In this document: positions 1-10,703 of the stretch, piece by piece
Numbering within the stretch: the first letter of the stretch is position 1
Layout of the letters: the number at the start of each line of letters is the position of its first letter
NCBI RefSeq assembly: GCF_017876115.1
Contig: NZ_JAGINO010000007.1
Location: 1-64,000, forward strand
Direction of reading: 5' to 3'
Origin: Azospirillum picis
GTDB lineage: Bacteria > Pseudomonadota > Alphaproteobacteria > Azospirillales > Azospirillaceae
DNA length: 64,000 bases
Position numbers and translations under genes: made by a program
The notes under the pieces: model-generated
Database searches by the model: none
The model's input: the letters and a program-made list of their open reading frames with translations, nothing else
Told to the model about the DNA's origin: nothing

Positions 1-158
1 CCAGAACCAGCACCACCCAGGCCGCAACGGCTACCAACTGCCGCCGCCTGCGCATCCCTTCTCACAACACGGTATAAACTTGTCAAAGAACCCGCAGCGC
101 CTTATCGGCACCGCCCGAACAACTCGTCGGCGTCTTCGTTCAGAACGCCGCGTCTTGT
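1..158 (-). promoter_or_regulatory. Probable 16S rRNA leader with boxA-like element
   Basis: Reading leftwards from the promoter, positions 79-92 carry GGTTCTTTGACAAG on the minus strand, which resembles the boxA antitermination element found in alphaproteobacterial rrn leaders. It is followed by an A/G-rich GAGAAGGGATGCGCAGGCGG stretch of the kind that precedes 16S in these bacteria. A short open frame starting at 55 (beginning MRRRRQ, hydrophobic after that) also exists but is cut by the edge. I judge the leader reading more likely. Confidence 0.5.
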
Positions 159-164
159 TCGCTT

Positions 165-193
165 TTTCTAGGAGGTTTTACTTTCGCTGTCAA
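165..193 (-). promoter_or_regulatory. Probable rRNA operon promoter
   Basis: On the minus strand there is a near-consensus sigma-70 promoter: TTGACA (188-193), a 17-bp spacer, and TAGAAA (165-170). It points left, out of the window. Together with the boxA-like element downstream it looks like an rrn promoter. The 16S gene itself is not in the window, so the assignment is inferred. Confidence 0.6.
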
Positions 194-399
194 CCGCTTT
201 TTTTCGAAGCGTTCGGCACTTACTTGCTGCAACCACCCTTTTCCCTTCCGCCGTTTCTGCGTCATCCGCAGCCCGGCGTCGTGGGAGCGGGTATATAGGC
301 CGCTTGGACGAGCCACGCAAGCGCTTTTTTCCGATGCGCACGGCAGCCCCGACGGACGCCCCGGCACACGCCGCTGCGCAGGGACGGCCGGCAACGGGA

Positions 400-2688
400 T
401 TATGGGGCGGGCGTCAGGCCGACCGCTTCGATGGCGCCGGCCAGGATGCGCTGGTTGACCGGCTTTGCGATGAAGCCGGTCATGCCGGCCTGCGCACAGG
501 CGTCGCGATGCTCCTTCATCGCGTTGGCCGTCAGCGCGACGATCGGGATCCTCCCGACCGGTCCAGGCAGGGTGCGGATCCTCTTCGCCGCCTCTATCCC
601 GTCGAGGCCCGGCATCTGCATGTCCATCAGCAGAAGGTCGAAGCCGCCGTCGCGGGCGGCCTGCACCGCGGCGATCCCGTCGCCGACGATGGTGACCCGG
701 TGCCCCAGGCGGCGCAGCAGGCCGTCGATCACCATCTGGTTCACGAGATTGTCCTCCGCCACCAGGATCGACAGCACGTCCGCCGCCGGCCGGACATCGG
801 TACCGGCGCTCGCCGCCGGCCGGGCGCGCCGCGCATCCGGTCGTTGATCGGCAAGCAGGCCCGCCAGGGTGCGGGCGCGCACGGGCAGCATGCAGTGCAG
901 CGCCGTGCCCTCTTGGCCGGATTGCAGGTTCGCCGACAGCATGATGATTTGGACGGCGGCGGCATCACCGTGGCCTGACGCCATCAGCCGCCCGGCGGCA
1001 TCGCCAGCCATCCCCTCACGGCTGGCCACCAGCAGCCGGCGGCCATTCATGGCCGCCCCCTCCATGGCCGCGGGCGCCGACAGCAGCGACAACGCCTCGT
1101 CGATGCCGCCGGCCCGCCGCGCCTGGATGCCGAGCCTGTCCAGCGCCGCCCCGGCGGCGGTGAAGTCCAGATCATCGGGTATCAGGCAAACGGCGTCGCG
1201 GCCCGGCCATTGCCTCAGCGCGCGGGTCCAGGGCGTGGCATCCGCGACCGGAAGGTCGAGGGTCAGCGAGAAGCACGAGCCCTTGGCCTCCTCGCTCTCC
1301 ACCGCGATGCGCCCCCCCATCAGACCGGCCAGCGTGCTGCTGATGGCCAAGCCCAGTCCGGTGCCGCCGAAGCGGCGCCGGTCGCTCTGGTCCGCCTGGT
1401 AGAATTCGCGGAAGAGCTGACCGATCTTGTCCGCCGGAATGCCGATCCCGCTGTCATGCACCGTCATCGTCAGCGCCACCTGTCCGGGCCGGGCGCCGGA
1501 CCGGCACTCCACCCGCAGGCCGATGCCGCCCCTGTCGGTGAACTTGACGGCGTTGCTGACCAGGTTGACCAGGATCTGGCGGATACGGCCGGCGTCGCCG
1601 ATGACGGCCAGCGGGACGTCGCCGGCGATCCGCAGGTCGAAGCGCAGCCCCTTCTCGTGCGCGGGAGCGGCGAAGACGTCGACCACCTCGTCGATCGTCG
1701 CCACCGGGTCGAAGGCGTCGGCGATGATCTCGAACTTGCCGGCCTCCATCTTGGAAAAGTCCAGGATGTCGTTGAGCACCGCCAGCAGGGCCGAGGCGGA
1801 GTTGCGGATGACGCCGACATAGCGGCGCTGCTCCTCGCCCAGCCGGTCATCGTCCAGCAGGATCGACGCCGTGCCGAGCACTCCGTTCATCGGCGTGCGG
1901 ATCTCGTGGCTCATCGCCGCCAGGAACTGGCTCTTCGCGCGGTTGGCGTTCTCGGCCTGCTCCCTGGCGCGATCGAGGCTGTCGGCCAATATTTCGGCAC
2001 AATCGCGTGCACGGCTTTCGTTCACGAGCTGCCAGATCATCAGCGCCACGACCGCCGCCACGCAGGCGGACAGCAAAACCAGGAATCCGGCCAGAGTGCC
2101 GAGCCGCTCACGCAGGCCGATGCGTGATTCCGTGGCCCGCTCGCTCACCAGCGTGACCACGGCCATGACCGTCTGCTGCAGGCGCGGCCCGAGGTCCTCC
2201 ACCTGCCGCTCGAGCGCGATCAGGGTGGCGGGAAGGGCCGGGTCGGCGGCGTCGAGGGCGGCCAGATCCTTTTCCCAGCCGAGGACGGTCGTCTCGATCG
2301 GTACCAGCATCGACCGGATCCGGTCGGCGACCTCGTCCGACTGGGAGTCGAGCTGCCGGCGCAGGGTCGGCAGCCGACTGAGCAGGATGTCGTAGCGCAG
2401 CACCAGCGTGTCCAGCGACCCTTCGCCGTCGGCGGTCGCCGCGGCATGCAGAAGGGCCAGCTCCAGCTTCTGGTGCTCCGACTGGACCTGGTACACGGCC
2501 CAGGACAGGTTCTCCGGCGCATGCACCGATTGCAGTCGGCTCTCGGCGACGGCACCCTGCAGGACGATGGTGACGAGGATCGCCGTCGCCGCGGTGATGG
2601 CCGCCAGCAGACCGACCAGGGCATACAGGCGCAGACGGTTGCGCCGCCGCGCGGCGGTCCGCTTCGCCTTGATCACCGCTAAAGGCAT
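400..2688 (-). CDS. Membrane hybrid sensor histidine kinase
   Basis: This 762-aa hybrid kinase autophosphorylates on His and passes the phosphate to its own receiver domain. Two transmembrane helices (about 21-44 and 199-221) flank a helical periplasmic sensor region. The H-box SHEIRTPMNG has His261. ATPase motifs follow: the N-box VSNAVKFTD, DSGIGIP, and FGGTGLGL. A C-terminal receiver carries Asp689 in LLLMDMQMPG. No DNA-binding output or Hpt domain is present, so a separate partner is expected. The gene follows the sulfite-oxidase-fold protein with a 16-bp gap, which suggests one operon and a shared signal. Confidence 0.93.
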   Translation of the reverse strand: MPLAVIKAKRTAARRRNRLRLYALVGLLAAITAATAILVTIVLQGAVAESRLQSVHAPENLSWAVYQVQSEHQKLELALLHAAATADGEGSLDTLVLRYDILLSRLPTLRRQLDSQSDEVADRIRSMLVPIETTVLGWEKDLAALDAADPALPATLIALERQVEDLGPRLQQTVMAVVTLVSERATESRIGLRERLGTLAGFLVLLSACVAAVVALMIWQLVNESRARDCAEILADSLDRAREQAENANRAKSQFLAAMSHEIRTPMNGVLGTASILLDDDRLGEEQRRYVGVIRNSASALLAVLNDILDFSKMEAGKFEIIADAFDPVATIDEVVDVFAAPAHEKGLRFDLRIAGDVPLAVIGDAGRIRQILVNLVSNAVKFTDRGGIGLRVECRSGARPGQVALTMTVHDSGIGIPADKIGQLFREFYQADQSDRRRFGGTGLGLAISSTLAGLMGGRIAVESEEAKGSCFSLTLDLPVADATPWTRALRQWPGRDAVCLIPDDLDFTAAGAALDRLGIQARRAGGIDEALSLLSAPAAMEGAAMNGRRLLVASREGMAGDAAGRLMASGHGDAAAVQIIMLSANLQSGQEGTALHCMLPVRARTLAGLLADQRPDARRARPAASAGTDVRPAADVLSILVAEDNLVNQMVIDGLLRRLGHRVTIVGDGIAAVQAARDGGFDLLLMDMQMPGLDGIEAAKRIRTLPGPVGRIPIVALTANAMKEHRDACAQAGMTGFIAKPVNQRILAGAIEAVGLTPAP

Positions 2689-2704
2689 CGGTCGGCTCGG
2701 CTGG

Positions 2705-3229
2705 TCACTGGACGTCGATCTGCTTCACCTGCCAGACCGAGCGATTGTAGATCGTCTCGATCCGCAGTTGCGGCTTGGCGTCGAAGGGATAGATGATGAA
2801 GATCGGCCCCTTCGCCCGGACGGCGATCGGCTGGCCGTCGATCCGGGTGGCGAGGATCGGACCGCTCTCGGCCGCATCGGAGGCCGGAAGCCTGACGGAA
2901 TAGTCGTTCAGCGCCGTCACCGCCAGTTCGCTCCCCGTCGCCCCCACCTTGCGCAGCAGCTCTGCCAGGGAGGGGCCGGTGAACCGCTTCACCCCGTCAT
3001 GCCAGGGAGTCGAGGTCCTGATTTCCGCCTGCGGCAGCGCGTCCAGATCGGCAAGCGTGAAGCGTGCCGGGCGGTCCGCCTTTCCAGCAACGGTCAGGAT
3101 CACCTTGTCGGCATCGTCCGCCAGTGCCGGGCTTGCAACGAAAAGAGTGAGCAGCACAAGCGGAACGATGCTGCGCACCACCGACAAAAAGATTTCCGCA
3201 AGACAACAACAAAATTCTTTGTAAGTCAT
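2705..3229 (-). CDS. Periplasmic molybdopterin-binding-like (SUOX fold) protein
   Basis: A 174-aa protein with an N-terminal hydrophobic export signal ending near ALA-DD. The rest resembles the small oxidoreductase molybdopterin-binding domain seen in sulfite-oxidase-fold proteins (TFTL-like ADLDALPQ, FTGPSLAELL, YPFD). The mature part contains no cysteine, so the usual Mo-ligating Cys is absent and catalysis is doubtful. The start at 3229 is backed by GGAG nine bases upstream. Co-transcription with the hybrid kinase suggests a sensory or ligand-binding role; that is inference. Confidence 0.75.
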   Translation of the reverse strand: MTYKEFCCCLAEIFLSVVRSIVPLVLLTLFVASPALADDADKVILTVAGKADRPARFTLADLDALPQAEIRTSTPWHDGVKRFTGPSLAELLRKVGATGSELAVTALNDYSVRLPASDAAESGPILATRIDGQPIAVRAKGPIFIIYPFDAKPQLRIETIYNRSVWQVKQIDVQ

Positions 3230-3559
3230 TTTCTATTTCTCCATATATCCAGAATGGAACATGAAGATTTTGTCGCTGAAATAGTTAGTAAAAACTGAAA
3301 CACATGGCCGGGAAGATCCTCATGAAGCCGCCATATGCTGTTCGTTTTCCGCTTTCGGGCCTCCGATGACGGCGGATGACGGCTTCCGGACCGCAATTAT
3401 CGATTACTGAGGGGCTGTTTCTTTTCCCGGGCCGATGGCGCCGGGACAGCAGGTGGCACCACCGGCGGAACCGGATCGGCGGCGCCCATGCGGCGTCCAT
3501 CCGGCACGAGGCGGTTGGCGGAAGGAGAGCGGGGCTATCTTCGGACCCCGGAAATGGCG
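3230..3559. other. Intergenic, no gene seen
   Basis: Short frames here lack ribosome sites and recognisable motifs. The stretch 3185-3300 is clearly AT-rich compared with its surroundings and holds the leader of the minus-strand gene ending at 2705. The part from 3376 to 3559 is normal GC with nothing recognised. Confidence 0.5.
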
Positions 3560-3591
3560 AAGGCCGCCGACCCGTTCCGGTCGGCGGCCTT
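3560..3591 (-). terminator. Terminator-like hairpin after tRNA cluster
   Basis: A perfect inverted repeat (AAGGCCGCCGACC with its complement, 13-bp arms, 6-nt loop) lies directly downstream of the last tRNA on the minus strand. There is no long T run, only TT, so efficiency is uncertain. Confidence 0.55.
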
Positions 3592-3596
3592 CAGAA

Positions 3597-3671
3597 TGGT
3601 GGTCCCGACTGGGATTGAACCAGTGACCCCTACGATGTCAACGTAGTGCTCTCCCGCTGAGCTACGAGACC
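3597..3671 (-). tRNA. tRNA-Val(GAC)
   Basis: A cloverleaf with acceptor arms GGTCTCG/CGGGACC, anticodon loop TTGACAT (anticodon GAC), a GGTTCAATC T-loop, and an encoded CCA. It is last in a five-tRNA minus-strand cluster. Confidence 0.97.
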
Positions 3672-3700
3672 ACGGGAACCCGGAACTGTCGCTCCGAAAC

Positions 3701-3775
3701 TGGAGCGGGCGAAGGGATTCGAACCCTCGACCCCAACCTTGGCAAGGTTGTGCTCTACCCCTGAGCTACGCCCGC
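3701..3775 (-). tRNA. tRNA-Gly(GCC)
   Basis: Acceptor GCGGGCG/CGCCCGC, anticodon loop TTGCCAA (GCC), T-loop GGTTCGAATCC, encoded CCA. It lies 29 bp from tRNA-Val. Confidence 0.97.
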
Positions 3776-3779
3776 AATG

Positions 3780-3856
<77 letters not shown>

Positions 3857-3916
3857 ACAATGGAGCGGCACCTTTCACAAGGCGACACCCCGATAGACAA
3901 ACCCGGACTTCAGAAG

Positions 3917-3992
<76 letters not shown>

Positions 3993-4030
3993 ACTATACT
4001 TCTGCTTCCTCTTCACCAACACCGAGATGT

Positions 4031-4117
4031 TGGTGCGCTCGGAGGGAGTCGAACCCCCACGGCCTTGCGGCCACTAGGACCTGAACCTAGCGCGTCTACC
4101 AGTTCCGCCACGAGCGC
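4031..4117 (-). tRNA. tRNA-Leu(CAG)
   Basis: A class II tRNA of 87 nt with a long variable arm (TGGCCGCAAGGCCGT). Acceptor GCGCTCG/CGAGCGC, anticodon loop TTCAGGT (CAG), encoded CCA. It is first in the cluster and reads the abundant CUG codon. Confidence 0.97.
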
Positions 4118-4152
4118 TTCCCCTGCACCGCTTGGGTGGTGCGGGGAGCGGC

Positions 4153-4181
4153 TGTATAGCCCCCGGCCGCTCCCCGCACAA
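4153..4181 (-). promoter_or_regulatory. Probable promoter of the tRNA cluster
   Basis: On the minus strand TTGTGC (4176-4181), a 17-bp spacer and TATACA (4153-4158) lie 36 bp upstream of tRNA-Leu. The spacing and the G/C-rich start region are typical of stable-RNA promoters. Confidence 0.5.
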
Positions 4182-4232
4182 GCGGAGAATTCACCCGATC
4201 GAAAAAAACTTTCCCCAGCCGGCCGCGACGGC

Positions 4233-5843
4233 TCAGGCGTCCTGCCGACGACGACGCTGCCAAGCCCAGGCGCCCAGCCCGAACGCCAGTCCCGCCCCGG
4301 CCGCGATCCAGGCGGCGGTGCGGACCGTCCGCCGGTTCACGTCCTCGAACAGCGTCGCGCCGCGCAGGATCATCTTGGCCATCGGCTCCGGCCGGTCGGG
4401 ATCGAGCAGATGCGTCTCGACCATCTCGCGTTCGAGGTCGGTGAGCGGCTTCGGCTCCAGCGGGATGAGGCTCCGGCCCGACGGCCGCCTCAGCCGGTCG
4501 AGCATGGCGAGGATCGACCCGCTCTCCTCCTCCAGCCTCTCGACCTCCTCGACGGTGCTGCCGAGATGCTCGGCCATCAGCCGGGTGCGGACGGCGCGGA
4601 TGGCGGCACGGACCGCCGGGTCGCCGCCCTCCTCCGGCGCCTCGACCGCGAGGTCGCATTCGGTGTCGAGACCCAGCGAGCGGTTGTTGATGTTGGACGA
4701 TCCGACGCGCAGGAAGCGGTCGTCGACCACCAGCACCTTGGCATGGACATAGATGCCCTGGCCTCCTTCGGTCACCGGCGCCAGGATGCGGAACCGCCGG
4801 TGGCCGTCGGCCTCGCGCACCCGCTCGAGCAGCAGCGAGCGGGCGCAGCCCATCGCCTCCTCCTCGATCCAGCCGGTGGTGCGCTCCGGGTTGATCACCA
4901 CCACCTCCGGGCCTTCGGCCTCCCGCAGCCGGGCGGCGATCGCCGACGCGATCCGCTCCGACGCGAAATACTGGCTTTCCAGGTAGATGAACCGCCGGGC
5001 GGAGGCGATCGCGGCGAGATAGAGCTGCTCGATCTCGCGAACGCCGGTCCCATCCCCGCCCTCCTTGTCCGCCGCCATCGGGTCCGTGCGCACGATCGCG
5101 ACGGGGATGTCGCGGAAGTCCACGGACAGGTCGGACGGCCAGTGCGGTTCGGTCGGCGGCGGCGGCACGAGCACCTCGCCCGTCGCCCGCCTCCACCGCT
5201 CCCTGGCCAGGTCGCCGAGCGCACGCGCCGCGTCGCCGTCGACGGCGGTCGTGACGTCATGGAAGGGGCCGTAGGGATCCCCGCCCGGACGGATGCGGCG
5301 GGGGTCCTCGTCGCGATGGGCCGGCGTATCCCAGCGGTCCGTCGTCATGTCGATGCCGCCGCAGAAGGCCAGGGCGTCGTCGATGATGGCGATCTTCTGG
5401 TGATGGCAGGCGCCGAGCGGATGGGCCGAGTCGAGGTGGAAGCGCAGGCGCCGGCTGGTCATCCACTCCAGCAGGGCCAGCGGCGTGCCGCCGCGCACTG
5501 CCAGCTTCAGCACCGACAGATCCCATTTCAGCAGGTAGATGGTCAGCTCCGGCCGCTCGCGCACGATCCAGGACAGGAAGGCGCCCAGCTCGTCCGGCAC
5601 GCCGGGGATCGGGTCGTCCGGCTGCAGCTTGATCCGCGTGTCGAAGTCCCAGCCGATCAGCATGACGGTATGGCGGGCACCGAGGATCGCCTGCTTGATC
5701 AGGGAAAAATAGGCGGCCGCGTCGATGATGACCGCCATGCGGCCGGCCCGCTCGATCCGCCAGCAGGTCCGGCCGGGCACCAGCACCGCGGAGGCCTGGG
5801 GGCTCCGGCCTGCCGGTCCGGTATCGTCCAGCATCGCGGCCAT
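4233..5843 (-). CDS. Phospholipase D-family protein with C-terminal membrane anchor
   Basis: 536 aa with two HKD motifs: H148/K150/D155 (HHQKIAIIDD) and H367/K369/D374 (HAKVLVVDD), each followed by the expected Gly/Ser-Asn residues. Proteins of this type cleave or transfer phosphatidyl groups. A hydrophobic helix near residues 507-525 followed by an Arg-rich tail suggests anchoring to the membrane. The start at 5843 has AAGGAG seven bases upstream; a longer open frame reaching 6302 runs antisense-like into the epimerase gene and is not used. The substrate (phospholipid hydrolysis or cardiolipin synthesis) cannot be told from sequence. Confidence 0.9.
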   Translation of the reverse strand: MAAMLDDTGPAGRSPQASAVLVPGRTCWRIERAGRMAVIIDAAAYFSLIKQAILGARHTVMLIGWDFDTRIKLQPDDPIPGVPDELGAFLSWIVRERPELTIYLLKWDLSVLKLAVRGGTPLALLEWMTSRRLRFHLDSAHPLGACHHQKIAIIDDALAFCGGIDMTTDRWDTPAHRDEDPRRIRPGGDPYGPFHDVTTAVDGDAARALGDLARERWRRATGEVLVPPPPTEPHWPSDLSVDFRDIPVAIVRTDPMAADKEGGDGTGVREIEQLYLAAIASARRFIYLESQYFASERIASAIAARLREAEGPEVVVINPERTTGWIEEEAMGCARSLLLERVREADGHRRFRILAPVTEGGQGIYVHAKVLVVDDRFLRVGSSNINNRSLGLDTECDLAVEAPEEGGDPAVRAAIRAVRTRLMAEHLGSTVEEVERLEEESGSILAMLDRLRRPSGRSLIPLEPKPLTDLEREMVETHLLDPDRPEPMAKMILRGATLFEDVNRRTVRTAAWIAAGAGLAFGLGAWAWQRRRRQDA

Positions 5844-5961
5844 GTCGATCTCCTTCCTGCGGATTGCAGCCCTGGCACTGGCAGCGGCTCGGCCGCTGCA
5901 CCCAGGGATGAACCCCGGAGGGAGGATGCGGTTCCCTGTCCGCCCCCCTGTCCGCTGCCGT

Positions 5962-6993
5962 TCAGTCCACGCTGAAGCGCAGGCGCAGGCGGTGCTCGTA
6001 GGACTGCCCTGGGTCGAGCCGGGCGGAGGGGAAGTGGCCGATGTTGGGGCTGTCGGGAAAACGCTGCGATTCCAGGGCGATCCCGGCGAAGGGCCGGTAG
6101 GGCCGGCCGCCCTTGCCGACCACGCGCTCGCTGAGATAGCCGCCGGTGTAGACCTGCAACCCCGGCTGGTCGGTGGACAGCTCCATCCGGCGGCCCGACG
6201 GCGGATGCTCCAGCCGGGCGACCGGGCGCAGGTCCCCGGCCGGCCCGTCCAGGCACCAGTTGTGGTCGAAGCCGATGCCGCCGACCGCCGCCAGCGCATC
6301 ACCCAGCCGCGGGCCGCCGCGCAGGTCGAAGGGGGTGCCCTCGACCGGCCGCACCTCCCCGGTCGGGATCAGGCCGGCACCAACCGGGGTGACGAAACCA
6401 CCCGCCACCGTCAGGCGGTGGTCGCGCAGGTCGCCCTCCCCCTGCCCGGCAAGGTTCCAGTAGCTGTGATGGACCAGGTTGGCCACGGTCGGCCGGTCGG
6501 TATCGGCCGTCATGGTGATCTCCAGCACGCCGTCGCCGGCCAGCCGGTAGCGCACGCCGGCGCTCAGCCGGCCGGGATAGCCCTGGTCGCCGTCCGGCGA
6601 GACCAGCGCGAAGCCGACGGCGTCGGCGCCCTCGTCCACCGACGCCCGCCACAGCCGGCGGTCGAAACCCTCGACGCCGCCATGCAGTTGGTTCGGCGGC
6701 TCGTTGGCGCTCAGGGCGTGGCGCACGCCGTCCAGCGTGAAGGCGGCACCGCCGATGCGGTTGCCGTAGCGGCCGCAGGTGGCGCCGAAATAGGCGTCGC
6801 TGGCCAGGTAGTCCGCCAGCCGGTCGAACCCGAGCACGACATCGGCCCGGCGGCCGTCGCGGTCGGGCACCAGGAGGCGGGTAAGGCGGGCGCCATGGGC
6901 GATCACCGTCGCCTCCAGCCCGCCGGCGGACAGGATGAAGCCTTCGACCGGCTGGCCGTCGAGGCTGTCGAACAGGAAGGATCGGATCGGCAT
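5962..6993 (-). CDS. galM: Aldose 1-epimerase (mutarotase)
   Basis: 343 aa, interconverting alpha and beta anomers of free sugars. It shows the family marks: CGRYGNRI and NQLHGG, the catalytic His region HHSYWNLAG, a GFDHNW segment, and the catalytic Glu in GIALESQRFPDSPN. The start codon overlaps the stop of the permease gene by one base (TGATG), so translation is coupled to the transporter operon. A mutarotase fits a galactofuranose importer because the sugar must change ring form or anomer before catabolism. The symbol is by function, not proven orthology. Confidence 0.9.
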   Translation of the reverse strand: MPIRSFLFDSLDGQPVEGFILSAGGLEATVIAHGARLTRLLVPDRDGRRADVVLGFDRLADYLASDAYFGATCGRYGNRIGGAAFTLDGVRHALSANEPPNQLHGGVEGFDRRLWRASVDEGADAVGFALVSPDGDQGYPGRLSAGVRYRLAGDGVLEITMTADTDRPTVANLVHHSYWNLAGQGEGDLRDHRLTVAGGFVTPVGAGLIPTGEVRPVEGTPFDLRGGPRLGDALAAVGGIGFDHNWCLDGPAGDLRPVARLEHPPSGRRMELSTDQPGLQVYTGGYLSERVVGKGGRPYRPFAGIALESQRFPDSPNIGHFPSARLDPGQSYEHRLRLRFSVD

Positions 6994-7970
6994 CAGGCCT
7001 CCGCGGTTTCGCCGCCGCGGCCGGTCCACACCGCCAGCAGCCCCTTTTGCAGCAGGATGAAGATGAACAGCAGGGCGCCGATGACGATCTTGGTCCACCA
7101 ACTGCTCAGGCTGCCGTCGAAGGTGATGTAGGTCTGGATCAGCCCCTGGATCAGCACGCCGACGAAGGTGCCGGCGACGTAGCCGTAGCCGCCGGTGAGC
7201 TGCGTTCCGCCGATCACCACGGCGGTGATGGTGTCCAGCTCGACGCCGGTCGCCGCCAGGGAATAGCCGGCGCCGGTGTAGAGCGAGAAGACGATCCCGG
7301 CCAGGCCGGCCAGCCCGCCCGACAGGGCGTAGACCAGCACGGTGGTCCGCCCCACCGGCACGCCCATCAGCTCCGCCGACTGGCGGTTGCCGCCCAGCGC
7401 GTAGAGGTTGGCGCCGAAGCGGGTCCAGTGCGCCAGCACCACCGCCAGCGCGAACACCGCCAGCATCAGCATCGCCGGCAGGCTCAGCCGGCCGCCGCCG
7501 TCGAAGCGGAGTGCCACGTCGTTCAGCACGCCGTAGAGCGGGTGGTTGACCGGGATCGAATCGGTGGTCAGGACAAAGCCCATGCCGCGGGCGATGAACA
7601 TGCCGGCGAGCGTGACGATGAAGGGCGGCATCCGGAAGACGTGGATGACCAGCCCCATGGCGGCACCGAAGCCGGTGGACACCGCCAGCGCTGCGGCGAA
7701 GGCGGCGGCCGGATGCCAACCCGCCTGCTCGATCAGCACCGCCAGCAGCACCGTGGTGAAGCCGATCACCGCCCCGACCGACAGGTCGATGCCGCCGGAC
7801 AGGATGACGAAGGTCATGCCGACGGCGGTGATGCCGAGGAAGGCGTTGTCGGTCAGCAGGTTGCCGACCACCCGCAGCGAGGCGAAGTTGGGGAACTGGG
7901 CGGCGCACAGCAGGAACCCGACCACCAGCACCGCGCTGGTGACGATCAGGGGAAGAAATCGCTGGATCAT
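6993..7970 (-). CDS. yjfF: Sugar ABC transporter permease, YjfF type
   Basis: 325 aa and about ten hydrophobic segments, in the ribose/galactose (CUT2) permease family. It has ILSGGIDLSVGAVIG near the N-terminus, [13 protein letters not shown] in the middle, and a VVIGGTQLTGGYG coupling region. The neighbouring order (binding protein, double ATPase, two permeases) matches the E. coli ytfQRT-yjfF galactofuranose importer. It starts four bases downstream of the ytfT stop. Confidence 0.88.
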   Translation of the reverse strand: MIQRFLPLIVTSAVLVVGFLLCAAQFPNFASLRVVGNLLTDNAFLGITAVGMTFVILSGGIDLSVGAVIGFTTVLLAVLIEQAGWHPAAAFAAALAVSTGFGAAMGLVIHVFRMPPFIVTLAGMFIARGMGFVLTTDSIPVNHPLYGVLNDVALRFDGGGRLSLPAMLMLAVFALAVVLAHWTRFGANLYALGGNRQSAELMGVPVGRTTVLVYALSGGLAGLAGIVFSLYTGAGYSLAATGVELDTITAVVIGGTQLTGGYGYVAGTFVGVLIQGLIQTYITFDGSLSSWWTKIVIGALLFIFILLQKGLLAVWTGRGGETAEA

Positions 7971-7974
7971 GGCC

Positions 7975-9083
7975 TCATGCCCCCGCGCCCGGCTTGATGC
8001 CGCCGGACTTGACGCCGCCAGACTTCACGCTGCCAGACTTCACCGGGGGCTCGGCCGGCCGCGGCGTACGCGGGTGCGGGCTTCCGGAGCGCGGGCTTCC
8101 GGGGCGCGGCAGGAACAGCGTCAGCGCCGGGGACTGCAGCAGCAGGACGATCATCAGCACCACCGCCTTGACGATCAGGTTGAATTCCGGCTTGAAGCCG
8201 CTCAGCAGGATGCCGGTGTTCATCGCCTGGATGATGAGCGCCCCCACCAGCGACAGCACCAGGCCGAAGCGCCCGCCCAGCAGGGAGGTGCCGCCGACCA
8301 CCACCGCCAGGATGGCGTCCAGTTCCAGCCACAGGCCGGCATTGTTGGCATCGGCGCCGCGGATGTCGGCGGTGACGATCAGCCCGGCCACCGCGGCGCA
8401 CAGCCCGCACCAGGCGTAGACCGCCACCAGCACCACCGGCGTGTTGACGCCGGCCCCGGCGCTCGACAGCCGGTTGACGCCGACCGCCTCGATCATCAGC
8501 CCCAGCGCGGTCCGCCGCACCAGCAGTCCCGTCACCGCCAGCACCGCCACCGTGATCGCCACCGGCATCGGCACGGTCAGGACGGAGCCGCTGCCGACGG
8601 CGGCGAGGCCCGGACTGGTGAAGGTGACGATCTGCCCCTCGGTGATCAGTTGGGCGATGCCGCGCCCGGCCACCATCAGGATCAGGGTGGCGATGATCGG
8701 CTGGATGCGCAGCACCGCCACCAGCAGTCCGTTCCACAGGCCGCACAGCAGCCCGGCGGCGAGCGAGGTCGCCAGCACCGGGGCGAGACCCCAGCCGGCG
8801 CCGGTCATGGTGGCGGCCACCGCACCCGAGATCGCCATCACCGCGCCGACCGACAGGTCGACCCCGCGGGTGGCGATGACCATGGTCATGCCGATGGCGA
8901 GCAGCGCCACCGGCGCCCCGCGGTTCAGCACGTCGATCAGGCTGCCGAACAGCCGGCCGTCCTGGAGGCGGATGGTGAAGAAATCGGGGAACAGCAGCCA
9001 GTTCGCCAGCAGCACGGCGACGAGCGCGCCATATTGCGGCAGGGCGCGCGGGATGCCGGCGGCGGATGTGCGGGCCGGCGGCG

Positions 9084-9087
<4 letters not shown>
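7975..9087 (-). CDS. ytfT: Sugar ABC transporter permease, YtfT type
   Basis: 370-aa CUT2 permease with VIATRGVDLSVGAVMAISG, RIQPIIATLILM and VVVGGTSLLGGRFG. The ATG at 9087 overlaps the ytfR stop by four bases (ATGA). The C-terminal 45 residues are an unusual low-complexity tail of five-residue repeats (VKSGS, VKSGG, VKSGG, IKPG) plus a second PGSPRSGSP repeat, encoded by 15-bp tandem repeats. This tail lies beyond the last membrane helix and is probably cytoplasmic. Confidence 0.88.
7991..8050. repeat. Four 15-bp tandem repeats in ytfT tail
   Basis: Units of 15 bp (for example GACTTCACGCTGCCA) at 7991, 8006, 8021 and 8036, in frame with ytfT and encoding V/I-K-S/P-G-G/S. A second pair of 15-bp units (GCGGGCTTCCGGAGC type) lies at 8076-8105. 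Confidence 0.85.
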
Positions 9088-10682
<1,595 letters not shown>

Positions 10683-10703
10683 GACGGAGCTCCCGCGGCC
10701 GGC

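Noticed and set aside
1..55. Start of a gene MRRRRQ... running off the left edge
   Set aside because: It has a ribosome-like site, but the rrn-type promoter, boxA-like element and purine-rich leader explain the sequence better.
4065..5975. Plus-strand frame of 636 codons
   Set aside because: Antisense to the phospholipase D gene; Arg/Pro-rich composition and no motifs.
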